This document shows, piece by piece, positions 28,748 to 38,710 of a stretch of DNA of 64,000 bases. Below the pieces are notes generated by a model. The model ran no database searches and was not told the DNA's origin. It saw only the letters and a program-made list of their open reading frames with translations. Positions within the stretch are counted from its first letter, which is position 1. Each line of letters opens with the position of its first letter. Made by a program: the position numbers and the translations under genes. The stretch covers positions 1 through 64,000 of the forward strand of contig JADKBL010000004.1 of NCBI GenBank assembly GCA_016718875.1, in the 5' to 3' direction. The DNA is from Bacteroidota bacterium (GTDB taxonomy: Bacteria; Bacteroidota; Bacteroidia; Bacteroidales; VadinHA17).

Positions 28748-31309
28748 TTAAATATCAAGTCTGAACTGCACCCTGAAACCTGTCCTGTTAACATTAGGAT
28801 TGCCTGTGTAGGTCAGTCTTTGTATGAAATCTACCCTGAAAATCCGGAATATATTTGACAGTCCGATCCCTGCCTCAATATATGGTTTGTTTCCAAGTGT
28901 GTAGGTTAATGGTGTCCCGCTTTCATCGAGAGGAAAACTGAACAGACCCGGCTGCAGCAATGGATCATTCCTGTCACTGAGACTGCCGTATAGAGCTTTA
29001 AATGTTATGAGTTCCCTGAGCTTAAGTTGTTTGATTAGAGGAACCTTATTCAGAATGAAACCGTTAAAGCTGTGATCTATATTAATGGAAGCATACTGGT
29101 CACTAACAAACTCAAGGAAATTCATGAGGTTATAAGAATACTTCTGGAATGAATATGTCTGGTTTGCCGGATGAAGGAATAATAAAGGATAAGGAGCCTG
29201 TCCGAACGTCTTTCCGGCCTCGAGGGCTATATCTGTATATCCCAGTATTGAAAAGTAATACCTTCTGCTGATATTTAACTGAAGACGAAGATAATCAAAG
29301 TCATTTTTAAGCATTGTAGATCCTCCTGTAAGCCTGAGGTTGATTATCGGATTCCTGTTTGGAAAAGTAGTTCTGTACATCTTCCCCTGATAGAATGATT
29401 CATTTGGTGCATAGCGGAGATTCAGAAATAACTCTGAGATATTAATATGGCTGATTTCCTCAGGTACTGTAACAGAAGATGAATTATAATAATTGAGATT
29501 GCCATGTGAATACTGCCTGTTGAAAAGATATCCTGTCTGGTATGAGAAATGGTTCTCAAATTCATGGAGATATTCAACTTTGAACTGATTGTTCATAAAC
29601 AGTTTGTCATTTATACCTCTCTTGAATGACAGCAGAACATTATCAACCTGCCAGTTCTGAATATCCTGGCTGGGGATCCTGACATCCTTCTGATAGTTAA
29701 CTCTGATATACCTGACCGGGAACTGGTATATGGTTCTGGGAGTGAGGGAATATGTGATACCGGCATTGTATTTGAATGTTTTGTCTGTAGTACCGTATGC
29801 ACCATAACCGTCCAGCGTTATCTTTTTGCTGAAATCGGTAGATGTGCGCCCTCCGAACCTTATCCTTGATCCCTCAACTTCATTGTAGCTGTAGAAACTG
29901 GTTACTGTCCCAAGCTCAATATATCCCAGGTTAAGAAAGCCTGAAATAAGCATTGTTATAATATCCATTCCAACTTTAAACTCCTTCATGTTGTTCAGGC
30001 TGTCAACCGTGGAATAGATCTGTCTTTCCGATTTTGTCAGAGGAACCAGCCGATTTTCCTCCCAGTATTCCCGTTTCAGGGAAGCGGAATCAATACGGAA
30101 TGTTTTGTCAGGTCCACTGAAAACTAAATCGTTAACAGGCTCAACTGTACTGTAGTCTCTGTAAGAGATAGTCCTTTGCCCATAAAGACCTGTAGTGTTT
30201 TTTACTATACCAAAATCGATTGAGATCTCATCCTTTGATAGCACCCATTTATTATCAGTTCCCTTTTCAAAGTCCTGAACTATGCTCATATTCTGAACCC
30301 AGTCGATATTAATATCCTTGTTGATGCCCATGTCTGTTTTTCGTACTGCATAGCTGCTGTCTAGGGTAATGTACAAATAGCCATGGAAGAGAAAATCAGC
30401 TTTATTCCTGGGTGCGAAAAACATCCTGACGCATTGTATGTCATTAACCGACAGTGTGTCATCAATATAGTACTTATAAAATGCAGGAGCAGTACCGGCA
30501 ATAGGACTAAGGAATTTATTCGTCAGGAACAGGATCTCATTATCATAGATGTTAATGTTCTGGTACAGGTAATTCAGATAGTTGCCGGCACCACGGTTAT
30601 TAATGTACCTTTCCAGATCGAGGGTTTTTTCGGCAAGAACAACTTCTTTTGATGATTCAGGATTATTTCTGTAATAATGCTCTGATAATGTTTCCTTTAT
30701 ATATACCGGAAGAATTGAATTGCCGACCCTCTTGGTTGTGTCAACATTATCAAAAACAAAATCAAACTTTTTCAGAATCCCGCTCTGCCGGAGATTTTCA
30801 TCTATATTACTGAAGGCAAACTGGATCTTCTCGTATTTTCTGTACGTGAGATAATCATATGATTCAGGCCTGTTCTTCTCCTTGTTGTCAATAACATTCT
30901 GGATAAGCTCTACTGCCGGATTACCTTTATTTTTGTAGGACTTCTTTTCGTAGGTTACTATTACTTCATCAAGGTTTATCGAAGAGAGTTTAAGACTGAC
31001 ATTGACAGTTTGTTGTCTGCCCGGAGTTATTGGTTTTATTAATGTTTCATAGCCGATAAATGAAAAGACAATTTCAGATGCCTTTACATTTGTTTCTATA
31101 CGATATTTCCCTGCAGCGTCGGAGACTGTCCCAACAGTAGTGCCCCTGAGAATAACTGAGACAAACGGGAGTACGTCTCCTGTCAATTCATCAATGGTTT
31201 TTCCGGTAATGATCGTTTTTTCAGAAACCTGTGCAGAAGCGACAAGACAGAAAAAGATTGCAGTAAAGAAATATATTGTTGAAAGACTTACCTTTCTTGA
31301 AATATTCAT
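28748..31309 (-). CDS. DUF5686 outer-membrane protein with carboxypeptidase-regulatory-like domain
   Basis: This 853-residue protein has a signal peptide ending at VASAQ. A CarboxypepD_reg-like beta-sandwich follows (about 33-115, ITGKTIDELTGDVLPFVSVILRGTTVGTVSDAAGKYRIE), as in TonB-dependent receptors, but no TonB plug follows. The DUF5686 region occupies the rest and ends in beta-strand-rich sequence and an aromatic C-terminus typical of an outer-membrane barrel (RTGFRVQFRLDI). The function of the family is not established. A -7 type box (TATCTTTG) lies at 31353-31346 on its strand, about 35 bases before the start. Confidence 0.9.
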   Translation of the reverse strand: MNISRKVSLSTIYFFTAIFFCLVASAQVSEKTIITGKTIDELTGDVLPFVSVILRGTTVGTVSDAAGKYRIETNVKASEIVFSFIGYETLIKPITPGRQQTVNVSLKLSSINLDEVIVTYEKKSYKNKGNPAVELIQNVIDNKEKNRPESYDYLTYRKYEKIQFAFSNIDENLRQSGILKKFDFVFDNVDTTKRVGNSILPVYIKETLSEHYYRNNPESSKEVVLAEKTLDLERYINNRGAGNYLNYLYQNINIYDNEILFLTNKFLSPIAGTAPAFYKYYIDDTLSVNDIQCVRMFFAPRNKADFLFHGYLYITLDSSYAVRKTDMGINKDINIDWVQNMSIVQDFEKGTDNKWVLSKDEISIDFGIVKNTTGLYGQRTISYRDYSTVEPVNDLVFSGPDKTFRIDSASLKREYWEENRLVPLTKSERQIYSTVDSLNNMKEFKVGMDIITMLISGFLNLGYIELGTVTSFYSYNEVEGSRIRFGGRTSTDFSKKITLDGYGAYGTTDKTFKYNAGITYSLTPRTIYQFPVRYIRVNYQKDVRIPSQDIQNWQVDNVLLSFKRGINDKLFMNNQFKVEYLHEFENHFSYQTGYLFNRQYSHGNLNYYNSSSVTVPEEISHINISELFLNLRYAPNESFYQGKMYRTTFPNRNPIINLRLTGGSTMLKNDFDYLRLQLNISRRYYFSILGYTDIALEAGKTFGQAPYPLLFLHPANQTYSFQKYSYNLMNFLEFVSDQYASINIDHSFNGFILNKVPLIKQLKLRELITFKALYGSLSDRNDPLLQPGLFSFPLDESGTPLTYTLGNKPYIEAGIGLSNIFRIFRVDFIQRLTYTGNPNVNRTGFRVQFRLDI

Positions 31310-31345
31310 TTAATCACCAGAAATTGAAAATAGTTAAACCGGGGT

Positions 31346-31353
31346 CAAAGATA
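31346..31353 (-). promoter_or_regulatory. -7 element TATCTTTG of the DUF5686 gene
   Basis: Full match to TANNTTTG on the minus strand; the upstream TTTG box is not clear. Confidence 0.4.
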
Positions 31354-31552
31354 ATAAAAGAAAACCCGGGAAAGTCAAAAATATTGTGTTACAGCATTGC
31401 CTTCCCTGATCCATGACACAAATCAGGTAAAAAGTAAATTACTTTATTAACTTTGTTAAATATCCAATGAAAAGGGATATGTTTTGCCTGATCCTTTTAA
31501 TGAAATAAGTAGTTTTAAAGGTTGTTTATAAAAATTATATTTTATAGGAAAC

Positions 31553-33759
31553 ATGGATACTAAGAGTATTAGAAAACCTCTTGAAAATTCCCATATCTGG
31601 AATTTTTCGAGAGTTGGTGGAGTAAACAGGGTAAACCTTGAATCTGGTAAGGACCTGATTCACCTTGATAGTCTTGACCAGAAACTATGGACAGCCCTCA
31701 GCTGTCCGGTATACGGTCTTGAAATTGATTCGAAGACTCTGGAATTAATTGATACAGATAAAGATGAAAGGATAAGAGTTCCTGAGGTGGTTGCTGCGGT
31801 AAAATGGCTAACATCACTAATTAAAGATCCTGATGAGCTGGTAAAGGACCACAAGTCTCTTGAACTTAGTTCCATAAACGACAGCACTGAAGAGGGAAAG
31901 ACTCTTCTTGAATCGGCCAGGCAGATACTTAAAAATCTGGGAAGACCAGATGCTGGTAGTTTATCTGTTGAAGAAACCTCTGATACAGTTAAGATCTTTG
32001 CTGATACGAAATTCAACGGTGATGGTATTATAACTGAAAACTCAGCTGATGATGAAAATCTTAAAAATCTTATTGCAGCTATAATTTCATGCATGGGTTC
32101 TGCAACTGACAGGAGCGGGAAAGAGGGTATTTCAATTAACCACATAAACGATTTTTACCAAAATTGTGAAGATTATTCCAACTGGTATACCAGGGCAGAA
32201 ACCGATAAGAAAAATATACTCCCTTTTGGGGATGACACCACAAAAGCTTACGCGGCCCTGCTTGTAGTAAAAGGGAAAATTGAGGATTATTTTCTGCGCT
32301 GTAAATTATCGGAGTATGATCCCGGATCGACAGAAGTTTTAAATCCTCTGAAATCGGGTTATGAAGGCATTACAGCTAAAGACCTTTCATCATGTATAGT
32401 TGAAATTGCATCATTTCCTCTTTCGGCAATAGATCCGGACAAAACCCTGGCATTTTCCAAAGGGATTAATCCTGCCTGGGAGAAACCGATAGAAATATTT
32501 AAATCTCTGGTGGTTCATCATTTTTACCCCGGCAAAGAGAGCCTTACCAAAGAGGAGCTAGATACAATCTGCAGTAAATTTGATGAATATACTGCCTGGC
32601 AATCAGAAAAGAAAGGAGCTTCAGTTGAAAAGCTTGGCCTGACGATGATAAGGGAGATCAATTCCGGAAACTCAAAAGAAAAGTTATATTCCCTTATTAG
32701 CCAGGATAAAGCGCTTGAATCAAATGCAAATAATATTTTTCTGGTTGACAAACTGGTCAGGTATTACAGGGATCTTTTCAAACTGCTGCGTAACTATGTG
32801 ACATTCTATGATTTTTATTCACCTGATGAAGAATCAATTTTCCAGGCGGGCAAACTTTATTTCGATCAGCGTTGCTGCGAACTGTGCATGATAGTCAGGG
32901 ATATGGGCAAGCATAACACTCTTGCACGAACAAGCGGACTGTTCCTTGCTTATTGTGAATGTACTTTGAAAAAGGGAAATGAAAAATGTTGATTGTTGCC
33001 GCCTTTACCGATGGTGATTTTGACAATATCGATGTCGGAAGGAATGGAATATTCTACGACAGGAAGGGAAGAGACTGGGATGCAACAATTGTTAAAATAG
33101 TTGATAATCCTATCAGTATTCGGCAGGCTTTCTGGTCGCCTTACAGGAAAGTATCTAAATTCATTAACAACCAGGTTGAAAAATTTGCATCTGCCAAGGA
33201 GAAAGAGGTAGATACAATGGCACAAACGGGAGTTGAGAAGACAGCGGGAAAGGTTGATACAGGATTGAAGGCCTCGGTTGAGGCTGCTCCGGTTGCAACT
33301 GCTGTTCCTCCGGCTCCGTTTGACATTGGTAAGTTTGTCGGTATCTTTGCTGCTCTGAGCCTTGCTTTAGGGGCTATCGGATCTGTATTGATGTCGGTTT
33401 TTACCGGATTTTTCAGCCTCACATGGTGGAAGATGCCACTTGCACTTATAGGGATTATGCTTGTTATTTCAGGACCTTCTATGATAATTGCATGGCTTAA
33501 GCTCAGGAAAAGAAACCTTGCGCCATTGCTTGATGCAAACGGGTGGGCCGTAAATGCAAGGGCTACAATCAATATTACTTTCGGAGCCACTCTGACCCAT
33601 CTTGCCAAATTGCCTTTAAATTCAAAACTGAACCTCGTCGATCCATTTGCAAAAAAGAAAAATCCATGGATCCCGGTGATAATTATTATAATTGCAATTG
33701 CCGCTATTGCTTACTTACTCTGGCATTTCGGATTCCTTAGTAAATGGGGGATTTTATAA
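31553..33759 (+). CDS. Unrecognised EF-hand-like protein with C-terminal membrane helices, frameshifted
   Basis: Two frames join into one protein of about 735 residues. Adding one A to the A5 run near 32983 turns KKGNEKC-stop into KKGNEKMLIVAAFTDGDFDNIDVGRNG. I do not recognise a named family. The N-terminal 480 residues are soluble and without a signal peptide. They contain one near-canonical EF-hand loop (DTDKDERIRVPE, about 66-77) and a degenerate second loop (DTKFNGDGIITE). The following block (GRNGIFYDRKGRDWDATIVKIVDNPISIRQAFWSPYRK) looks strongly constrained. An Ala/Val/Pro linker leads to about three membrane helices, a cytosolic or periplasmic block (DANGWAVNARATINITFGATLTHLAKLPLN), and a last helix. 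Calcium binding is a suggestion only. Confidence 0.7.
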
Positions 33760-33768
33760 AAAAAAGAA

Positions 33769-33824
33769 GAGAGGGGGAGAGAGGGAGAAAGACAAAAGGC
33801 AAAAGGTAAAAGCAATAGGATAAA
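33769..33824 (+). repeat. Degenerate heptanucleotide tandem repeat (8 units)
   Basis: Consecutive 7-base units GAGAGGG, GGAGAGA, GGGAGAA, AGACAAA, AGGCAAA, AGGTAAA, AGCAATA, GGATAAA fill the whole spacer. It is all purine-rich on the plus strand and resembles the tract at 9889-9923. Confidence 0.65.
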
Positions 33825-33833
33825 AATGTGAAT

Positions 33834-34961
33834 ATGGGAGATGTAGTTGTTAAGCAGGTTATCACAAAAAAAGATAAGCGTATTTTCATTTATCTTCCAT
33901 CTGAAATTCACAAAAATAACCCAATCTGGCTTCCTCCCATCTATTCAGATGAATGGCTCCTGTTTGATGAGAAAAACAATAAATCATACCGGTACGCTGA
34001 TACTGTACTCTATCTTGCATGGAGAGGTAATAAACCTGTCGGACGAATAATGGGGATCATTAATAGACGGTATAATGAGATCCATAATGAAAATAACGGA
34101 CGGTTTTGTTTCATGGAATCATATGACGATCAGGATGCTGTGCATGCCATGATAGAAAAGGTTGAATTGTGGGCCAGGGAAAAAGGGATGGTTAAGCTTG
34201 TAGGGCCTCTGGGTTTTTCAGATAAGGATCCGCAGGGATTTCAGATTGAAGGATTTGAGCATCAGAAGTTCATTGTCTGTCCTACAAATGGCAGTTATTT
34301 GCCTGTCCTGATAGAAAAGGAAGGTTATTCAAAGGAGGAGGATCTTGTTAACTATCTCGCGAAAGTCCCTGCTGAACTGCCTGAAGTTTATCAGAAGATA
34401 CTTACAAGAGTATCCCAGAGCAATGGTTACAAGATAGTGGAATTCAAAACAAAACAGGAACTCCGAAAGTACATAATTCCTGTACTGGAATTAATGAATC
34501 AGACCTTTTCCGAAATATACGGATTTGTGCCACTTGAAGATAATGAGAAGAAAGAGATGGCTTCAAGGTATATGATGATTCTCAATCCTAAATTTATAAA
34601 GGTTGTTGAAGCACCTGACGGTGTTGTTGGTTTTGCAATCGGGATCCCTGATATCAGTGAAGCAGTAAGAAAGTCCGGAGGAAAGCTTTACCCGTTCGGT
34701 GTACTTAGGATTCTAATTGCACTCAGTACATCCAAAAAACTACTGATGCTACTTGGGGGAGTCAGAAAAGACTACCGTAACAAAGGTCTTGATGTCCTGA
34801 TGGCAGTTAAAATGCTGCAGGCAAGTATGGAGTTTAAGATGGAAACTATCGATCTTCACCTGATACTTGAAAAGAACACACGTATGAGGGCTGAATGTGA
34901 GAGAATAGGTGGCCAGGTAATTAAGAGATTCAGAATATATCAGAAATCTCTTGTTAATTAA
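33834..34961 (+). CDS. YghO-like GNAT-fold protein
   Basis: The protein has about 375 residues. The frame opens at GTG 33828, but the ATG at 33834 is preferred. The N-terminal half (ESYDDQDAVHAMIEKVELWAREKGMVKLVGPLGFSDKDPQGFQIEGF) and the C-terminal half (VVGFAIGIPDISEAVRKSGGKLYPFG...GGVRKDYRNKGLDVLMAVKM) match YghO-like proteins that are annotated as GNAT-related. The YRNKGLD stretch resembles the acetyl-CoA loop. Function unknown; cytoplasmic. It follows the EF-hand-like gene across the heptad tract. Confidence 0.75.
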   Translation: MGDVVVKQVITKKDKRIFIYLPSEIHKNNPIWLPPIYSDEWLLFDEKNNKSYRYADTVLYLAWRGNKPVGRIMGIINRRYNEIHNENNGRFCFMESYDDQDAVHAMIEKVELWAREKGMVKLVGPLGFSDKDPQGFQIEGFEHQKFIVCPTNGSYLPVLIEKEGYSKEEDLVNYLAKVPAELPEVYQKILTRVSQSNGYKIVEFKTKQELRKYIIPVLELMNQTFSEIYGFVPLEDNEKKEMASRYMMILNPKFIKVVEAPDGVVGFAIGIPDISEAVRKSGGKLYPFGVLRILIALSTSKKLLMLLGGVRKDYRNKGLDVLMAVKMLQASMEFKMETIDLHLILEKNTRMRAECERIGGQVIKRFRIYQKSLVN

Positions 34962-34980
34962 TTAACAGAGGATTGTTTTT

Positions 34981-37030
34981 TTACGCTGGCGCGGTCCCGA
35001 TGGCTATCGGGATGTGATCCGTGCCGCTACTGCGCGGATTTAGCGAAGCGTAATCCGTGCCATTATCTGTAAAATGATTTGTTGTCAGATCACCACGTGT
35101 ACCATAGACGAGGGGTACATTTCCCAGTTCAACAGCTCCAAGATCCGGAGCCTTTCCTGTGAAATCATCATTTACTCCCGGAATTTTTTTCCCGGCATCG
35201 ACTGCCAATGATCCTGTTTTAAGCCTGAAATCAAAATCCGCGGCATGATATACAGCTCCCGGTTTTGAAGGATCCGGTGCCTTAAGGTTTTCAAAGATAT
35301 CATAACCGAGTTCAATACTGTTTATGTCCAGTCTGCTTGACTCTGAAAAGCTTTTAAGATTACTGAAAGATTTTCCATCCTTTTGCATGTTAACCGAATA
35401 ATCACTTAAGGTCCCTTTTGCCGGGGGAAACCCATCTGTACCTTGTTTCACCCGGATTTGGGCAATAGCCATTGTAATCGGAAGTGGAATAACTTGTTGC
35501 AAATGGGAATGCTGCAACAGGTCTTCCGTTCGCACCGGTTCCCATGAAAAGGTTATTGAAAAAATGTGAATTTGAAAATGTTTGCCCGTTTCCGTTCTCA
35601 GCAATGAAGGTATTGTGGAGAACATATAATCCGGCAGGTTTGGCCATAAACTTAAGGACTACTCCCACAGGGACATGGTAAATCACATTCCTTATAAAAT
35701 AGGCGGGACCTCCGAAAACAGGCTGTGCGCTTAAGCCGCATTGTGCAGCATTTACTCCCCTGTTTCGCATTATTCTAATGTTATGAACTCCTCCGTCAGC
35801 TTCTATGAAATCATCTGCCATGAGATGCATGTCGTTGTTGTAAATGTCAATAGATACAGCCTTAAGCTCCTGTTCCTTTTCAGGTGTGCCATAGGTGGAA
35901 ACAGTTATTGCATCATGAAAATAGGCGATGGAATTATGACAAATCACGTGGCCTGAGCCATATACTTTTATACCAATATAGCTGTACATTTTGTTTGCTC
36001 CGTAAAGACTCCTGCTATTTGCCCAACCAAGCAGCCGGTACCGGTCATCTCTCCCGATAATAACATTGTCAGCAATATAGAAGTTTGTTGAACCGGCGTA
36101 TTCAGTTATTATGCCCTGGCCAACTTCCTCCATCCGGCAGTTTCGTATAGTAAGATTCTTTGCACCGGTTATATGTTTATTACCTGCATAAAAAGCCAGG
36201 TCGGTGTTTCTTATCGTTATACCCTCAAAAATATGGTTCTCAGTTGCAGAGACATCGAAGAGGACATGGCAGCCTGCTCCATCGAAAATCACCTCTCCGT
36301 CGCCGGCACTCCTGATGACAACAGGTTTCTCCGGAGTAGCCTTTACAGTCAGGAAATAGGTACCGTCGAATGGAACTCCTTCGGGATTAACATAGTCTGA
36401 TCTGTCTGCCTCGTAAAGACCTGCATGAATCTCTATAATATCTCCCGGCTGGATTGTCCTCTCTCTTACAACAGACCAGTCACCGGTACCCGATCCATAA
36501 TAAGCACCCTGTAGAGTTGTGAAGTTTGGTTCTTTTTTCTCCCCATCCCATTTTGCCGGATAAACATGAAGTATGCGGCCTTCATTATATGCCTCAGGTA
36601 CAAAACGTGTGGTGACCTTTGCGATTTTTGTTTCCTTAATGCCATTGTCAGAGTCCTTTAAAGTAAATCTGCACTCATATTCAGTACCAGGGTTAACATC
36701 AAGGATGCTGCCGGCAAACATCCGCGGAGTTGTGTACTCAAGATGTTCGGTCTCTCTTCCCACCTTCTCATCACCTATTCTCAGCAGTGGAATGGACTCT
36801 TTCCATTCTTTCGAGTCTGCTGCCCGGTATTCAACTGATACTGTCGCATTGCGGTTGTCATCACCTGTGATATACCATTCAAATCCAAGATTGGTGAGAG
36901 TGGAAGGTTCGGTTATGAATTCTCCCGGTTTTACTCCGTCCTGGGAATAAAGGAATTGAAACAATGGGAACAATAATAATAATATAAGGTATGATTTATT
37001 TAAGATCCCGTAAAGAAGTGACTTGATCAT
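34981..37030 (-). CDS. Secreted right-handed beta-helix protein, frameshifted
   Basis: Two frames form a protein of about 680 residues with a signal peptide (SYLILLLLFPLFQFLYSQ). An Ig/FnIII-like domain comes first (about 40-150, TLTNLGFEWYITGDDNRNATVSVEYR). A parallel beta-helix follows (about 175-500, with coils such as NHIFEGITIRNTDLAFYAGNKHITGAKNLTIRNCRMEEVGQG). The fold is typical of polysaccharide lyases and glycan-binding proteins, but I cannot assign a PL family. At 35422-35427 a C5 run is one base too long: removing a C gives RWVSPAKGTLSDYSV. The last 15 or so codons lie inside a copy of a dispersed repeat (34983-35025), which apparently replaced the original C-terminus. Confidence 0.78.
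34983..35063. repeat. Dispersed palindromic repeat, copy A
   Basis: The core 34983-35025 matches 41 of 43 bases with 37073-37115. It contains the perfect hairpin TCCCGAT-GGCT-ATCGGGA. A second module ending in another GTGCC follows (35026-35063). This copy overlaps the 3' end of the beta-helix gene. Confidence 0.75.
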
Positions 37031-37335
37031 AGAGCTTGTTTTTTACTAATTTAGGAATAAAATCCGAACTAAACGCTGGCGCGGTCACGATGGCTATCGG
37101 GATGTGATCTGTGCCATTCCTATTATGGCACCAATTGCAAATTGGCGCCAGCACACACGATGTTAATTACAGAGCAGAACAGTGAAACTTCATGTAAACT
37201 CCGAGGAACTCCGTGGTTTAGAAGGATTAAAACAATATTAAATTAATGAATTTTTCCGTTGTCTTTCAATTCCAATAATTTGTACATTTACTGAGATGAA
37301 GAACATTATTATTGATTTTTATTAAAAGTACGATT
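37031..37335. other. Intergenic region between beta-helix and dehydratase genes
   Basis: About 305 bases holding repeat copy B (37073-37152) and a short tandem-like tract with AACTCCG/ACTCCGT (37197-37220), a type of intergenic remnant common in Bacteroidota. No gene is visible and no clear promoter for the gene at 37336 was found. Confidence 0.5.
37073..37152. repeat. Dispersed palindromic repeat, copy B (MITE/REP-like)
   Basis: This copy is about 80 bases with terminal inverted arms GCTGGCGC (37075-37082) and GCGCCAGC (37145-37152). An inner hairpin GTGCCA/TGGCAC sits at 37111-37131. It lies upstream of the beta-helix gene start, so the two copies flank that gene. Confidence 0.7.
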
Positions 37336-38622
37336 ATGAATAAAAGTGCAGGTAACGAATCAGGAAGTCATTCAAGGTCGAGACGCAATTTTTTCAAAAC
37401 TACCGGACAGGCGATGGCTGCTTCAGCAATTGCCGGGAGTACAATACCTTACATTCATATTAAGGAACCTGTAAATCCGGAATTCGCAAATGTTGAAAGA
37501 TCAGATGCTGCTGCAATAGGTCCGAAGGATAATATTAAGGTTACAAATATTGAGACATTCGTATTGAAAAATACCTGGGTGTTTGTTAAGATCACCACCG
37601 ATGCCGGAATAACAGGCTGGGGCGAAATGCTTAAGGATGATGCAAAAGCATGTGCGGCCGGCGCTCTTGAAGTGAAAGATTATCTGGTTGGAAAAGACCC
37701 CACCAGGGTTACTCATCACTGGCAGGCGATCCACAGAGGTGCATTTTACCGCGGAGGACCAATCAAAACAGCAATACTCAGCGGAATTGACCAGGCTTTA
37801 TGGGATATAACCGGAAAGGTTTTTGGAGTACCTGTTTACCGGTTATTCGGAGGACCTACAAGGGATAGAATAAGGGTATATGGAACACTTGATCCGGATA
37901 AAGGTATCAATGCAATAAAAGTGGGACCTGGCGGAGGAATGCGCCAGCCATTTAAATATGTTGAGGGGAAAAAATATGTTGATGAGGCAGTGGAGAGATT
38001 CAAAGCCCTGCGCGCTAAAGTAGGTGATACAGTAGATATCGGCGTTGATTTTCATGGTGCCGTACAGCCCCCGACAGCAGCGCTTCTGATAAAGGCTCTT
38101 GAACCATTTAATCCATGGTTTTATGAGGAAGTGGTGCAAGCTCTTAATATTGATGTTATGGCTGAACTGGCAAGCAAGACACATATTCCGCTTGCAACAG
38201 GTGAGCGTATTTTTACAAAGTGGGGATTCAGAGAGATTCTGGAGAAACGTGCTGCTACTATAATTCAGCCCGATGTTTGTTATGCCGGAGGAATAACAGA
38301 GTTAAGACTTATAGCCGGAATGGCTGAGGCATATTATACACCCGTGGCACCTCATAATCCTCAGGGACCATGTTCTCTTGCAGCAAGCTACCAGGTTGCG
38401 GCTTCTATTCCCAATTTCCTTATACAGGAAAGAGGAGATAATGAGTACTCTGATCTTCTTGCAAAACCTCTGCCACCAATCCAGAATGGTCACAGGCCAA
38501 TACTAACAGACCCTGGCCTGGGTATTACTATAGATGAGGATAAACTCCGAGCGCAGGTTGGAGAGCCAAGACCTTACAGAGTTCAGTATGACCCGGATGA
38601 TGGTTCTGTTGTAGACTGGTGA
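37336..38622 (+). CDS. Tat-exported enolase-superfamily dehydratase, galactonate dehydratase type
   Basis: The protein has about 428 residues from the ATG at 37336 (the frame opens earlier with a TTG). The N-terminus has a Tat motif SRRNFFKTT followed by AMAASAIAGS. The catalytic set is complete and spaced as in galactonate dehydratase: metal ligands Asp238, Glu264 and Glu290 (26 residues apart each), His240 two after the first ligand, and His340. The enolase-superfamily lid and barrel motifs are present (GWGEMLKDD, GIDQALWDITGK). It should remove water from a sugar acid such as D-galactonate or a related aldonate to give a 2-keto-3-deoxy acid. Export is unusual for this superfamily. The transporter gene 88 bases downstream probably imports the product or substrate. 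Confidence 0.85.
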   Translation: MNKSAGNESGSHSRSRRNFFKTTGQAMAASAIAGSTIPYIHIKEPVNPEFANVERSDAAAIGPKDNIKVTNIETFVLKNTWVFVKITTDAGITGWGEMLKDDAKACAAGALEVKDYLVGKDPTRVTHHWQAIHRGAFYRGGPIKTAILSGIDQALWDITGKVFGVPVYRLFGGPTRDRIRVYGTLDPDKGINAIKVGPGGGMRQPFKYVEGKKYVDEAVERFKALRAKVGDTVDIGVDFHGAVQPPTAALLIKALEPFNPWFYEEVVQALNIDVMAELASKTHIPLATGERIFTKWGFREILEKRAATIIQPDVCYAGGITELRLIAGMAEAYYTPVAPHNPQGPCSLAASYQVAASIPNFLIQERGDNEYSDLLAKPLPPIQNGHRPILTDPGLGITIDEDKLRAQVGEPRPYRVQYDPDDGSVVDW

Positions 38623-38623
38623 G

Positions 38624-38679
38624 GCCGGCACCCGGCAACAGGCAGCCGGTAACCGGTAGCCAGCAACCAGCACCAGCAC
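38624..38679 (+). repeat. Degenerate heptanucleotide tandem repeat (8 units)
   Basis: Consecutive 7-base units GCCGGCA, CCCGGCA, ACAGGCA, GCCGGTA, ACCGGTA, GCCAGCA, ACCAGCA, CCAGCAC fill the spacer between the dehydratase stop and the transporter. Same period as the tracts at 9889 and 33769 but GC-rich. Confidence 0.7.
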
Positions 38680-38710
38680 AGTACCATTTATTGTATTATC
38701 TGATCCTTTC

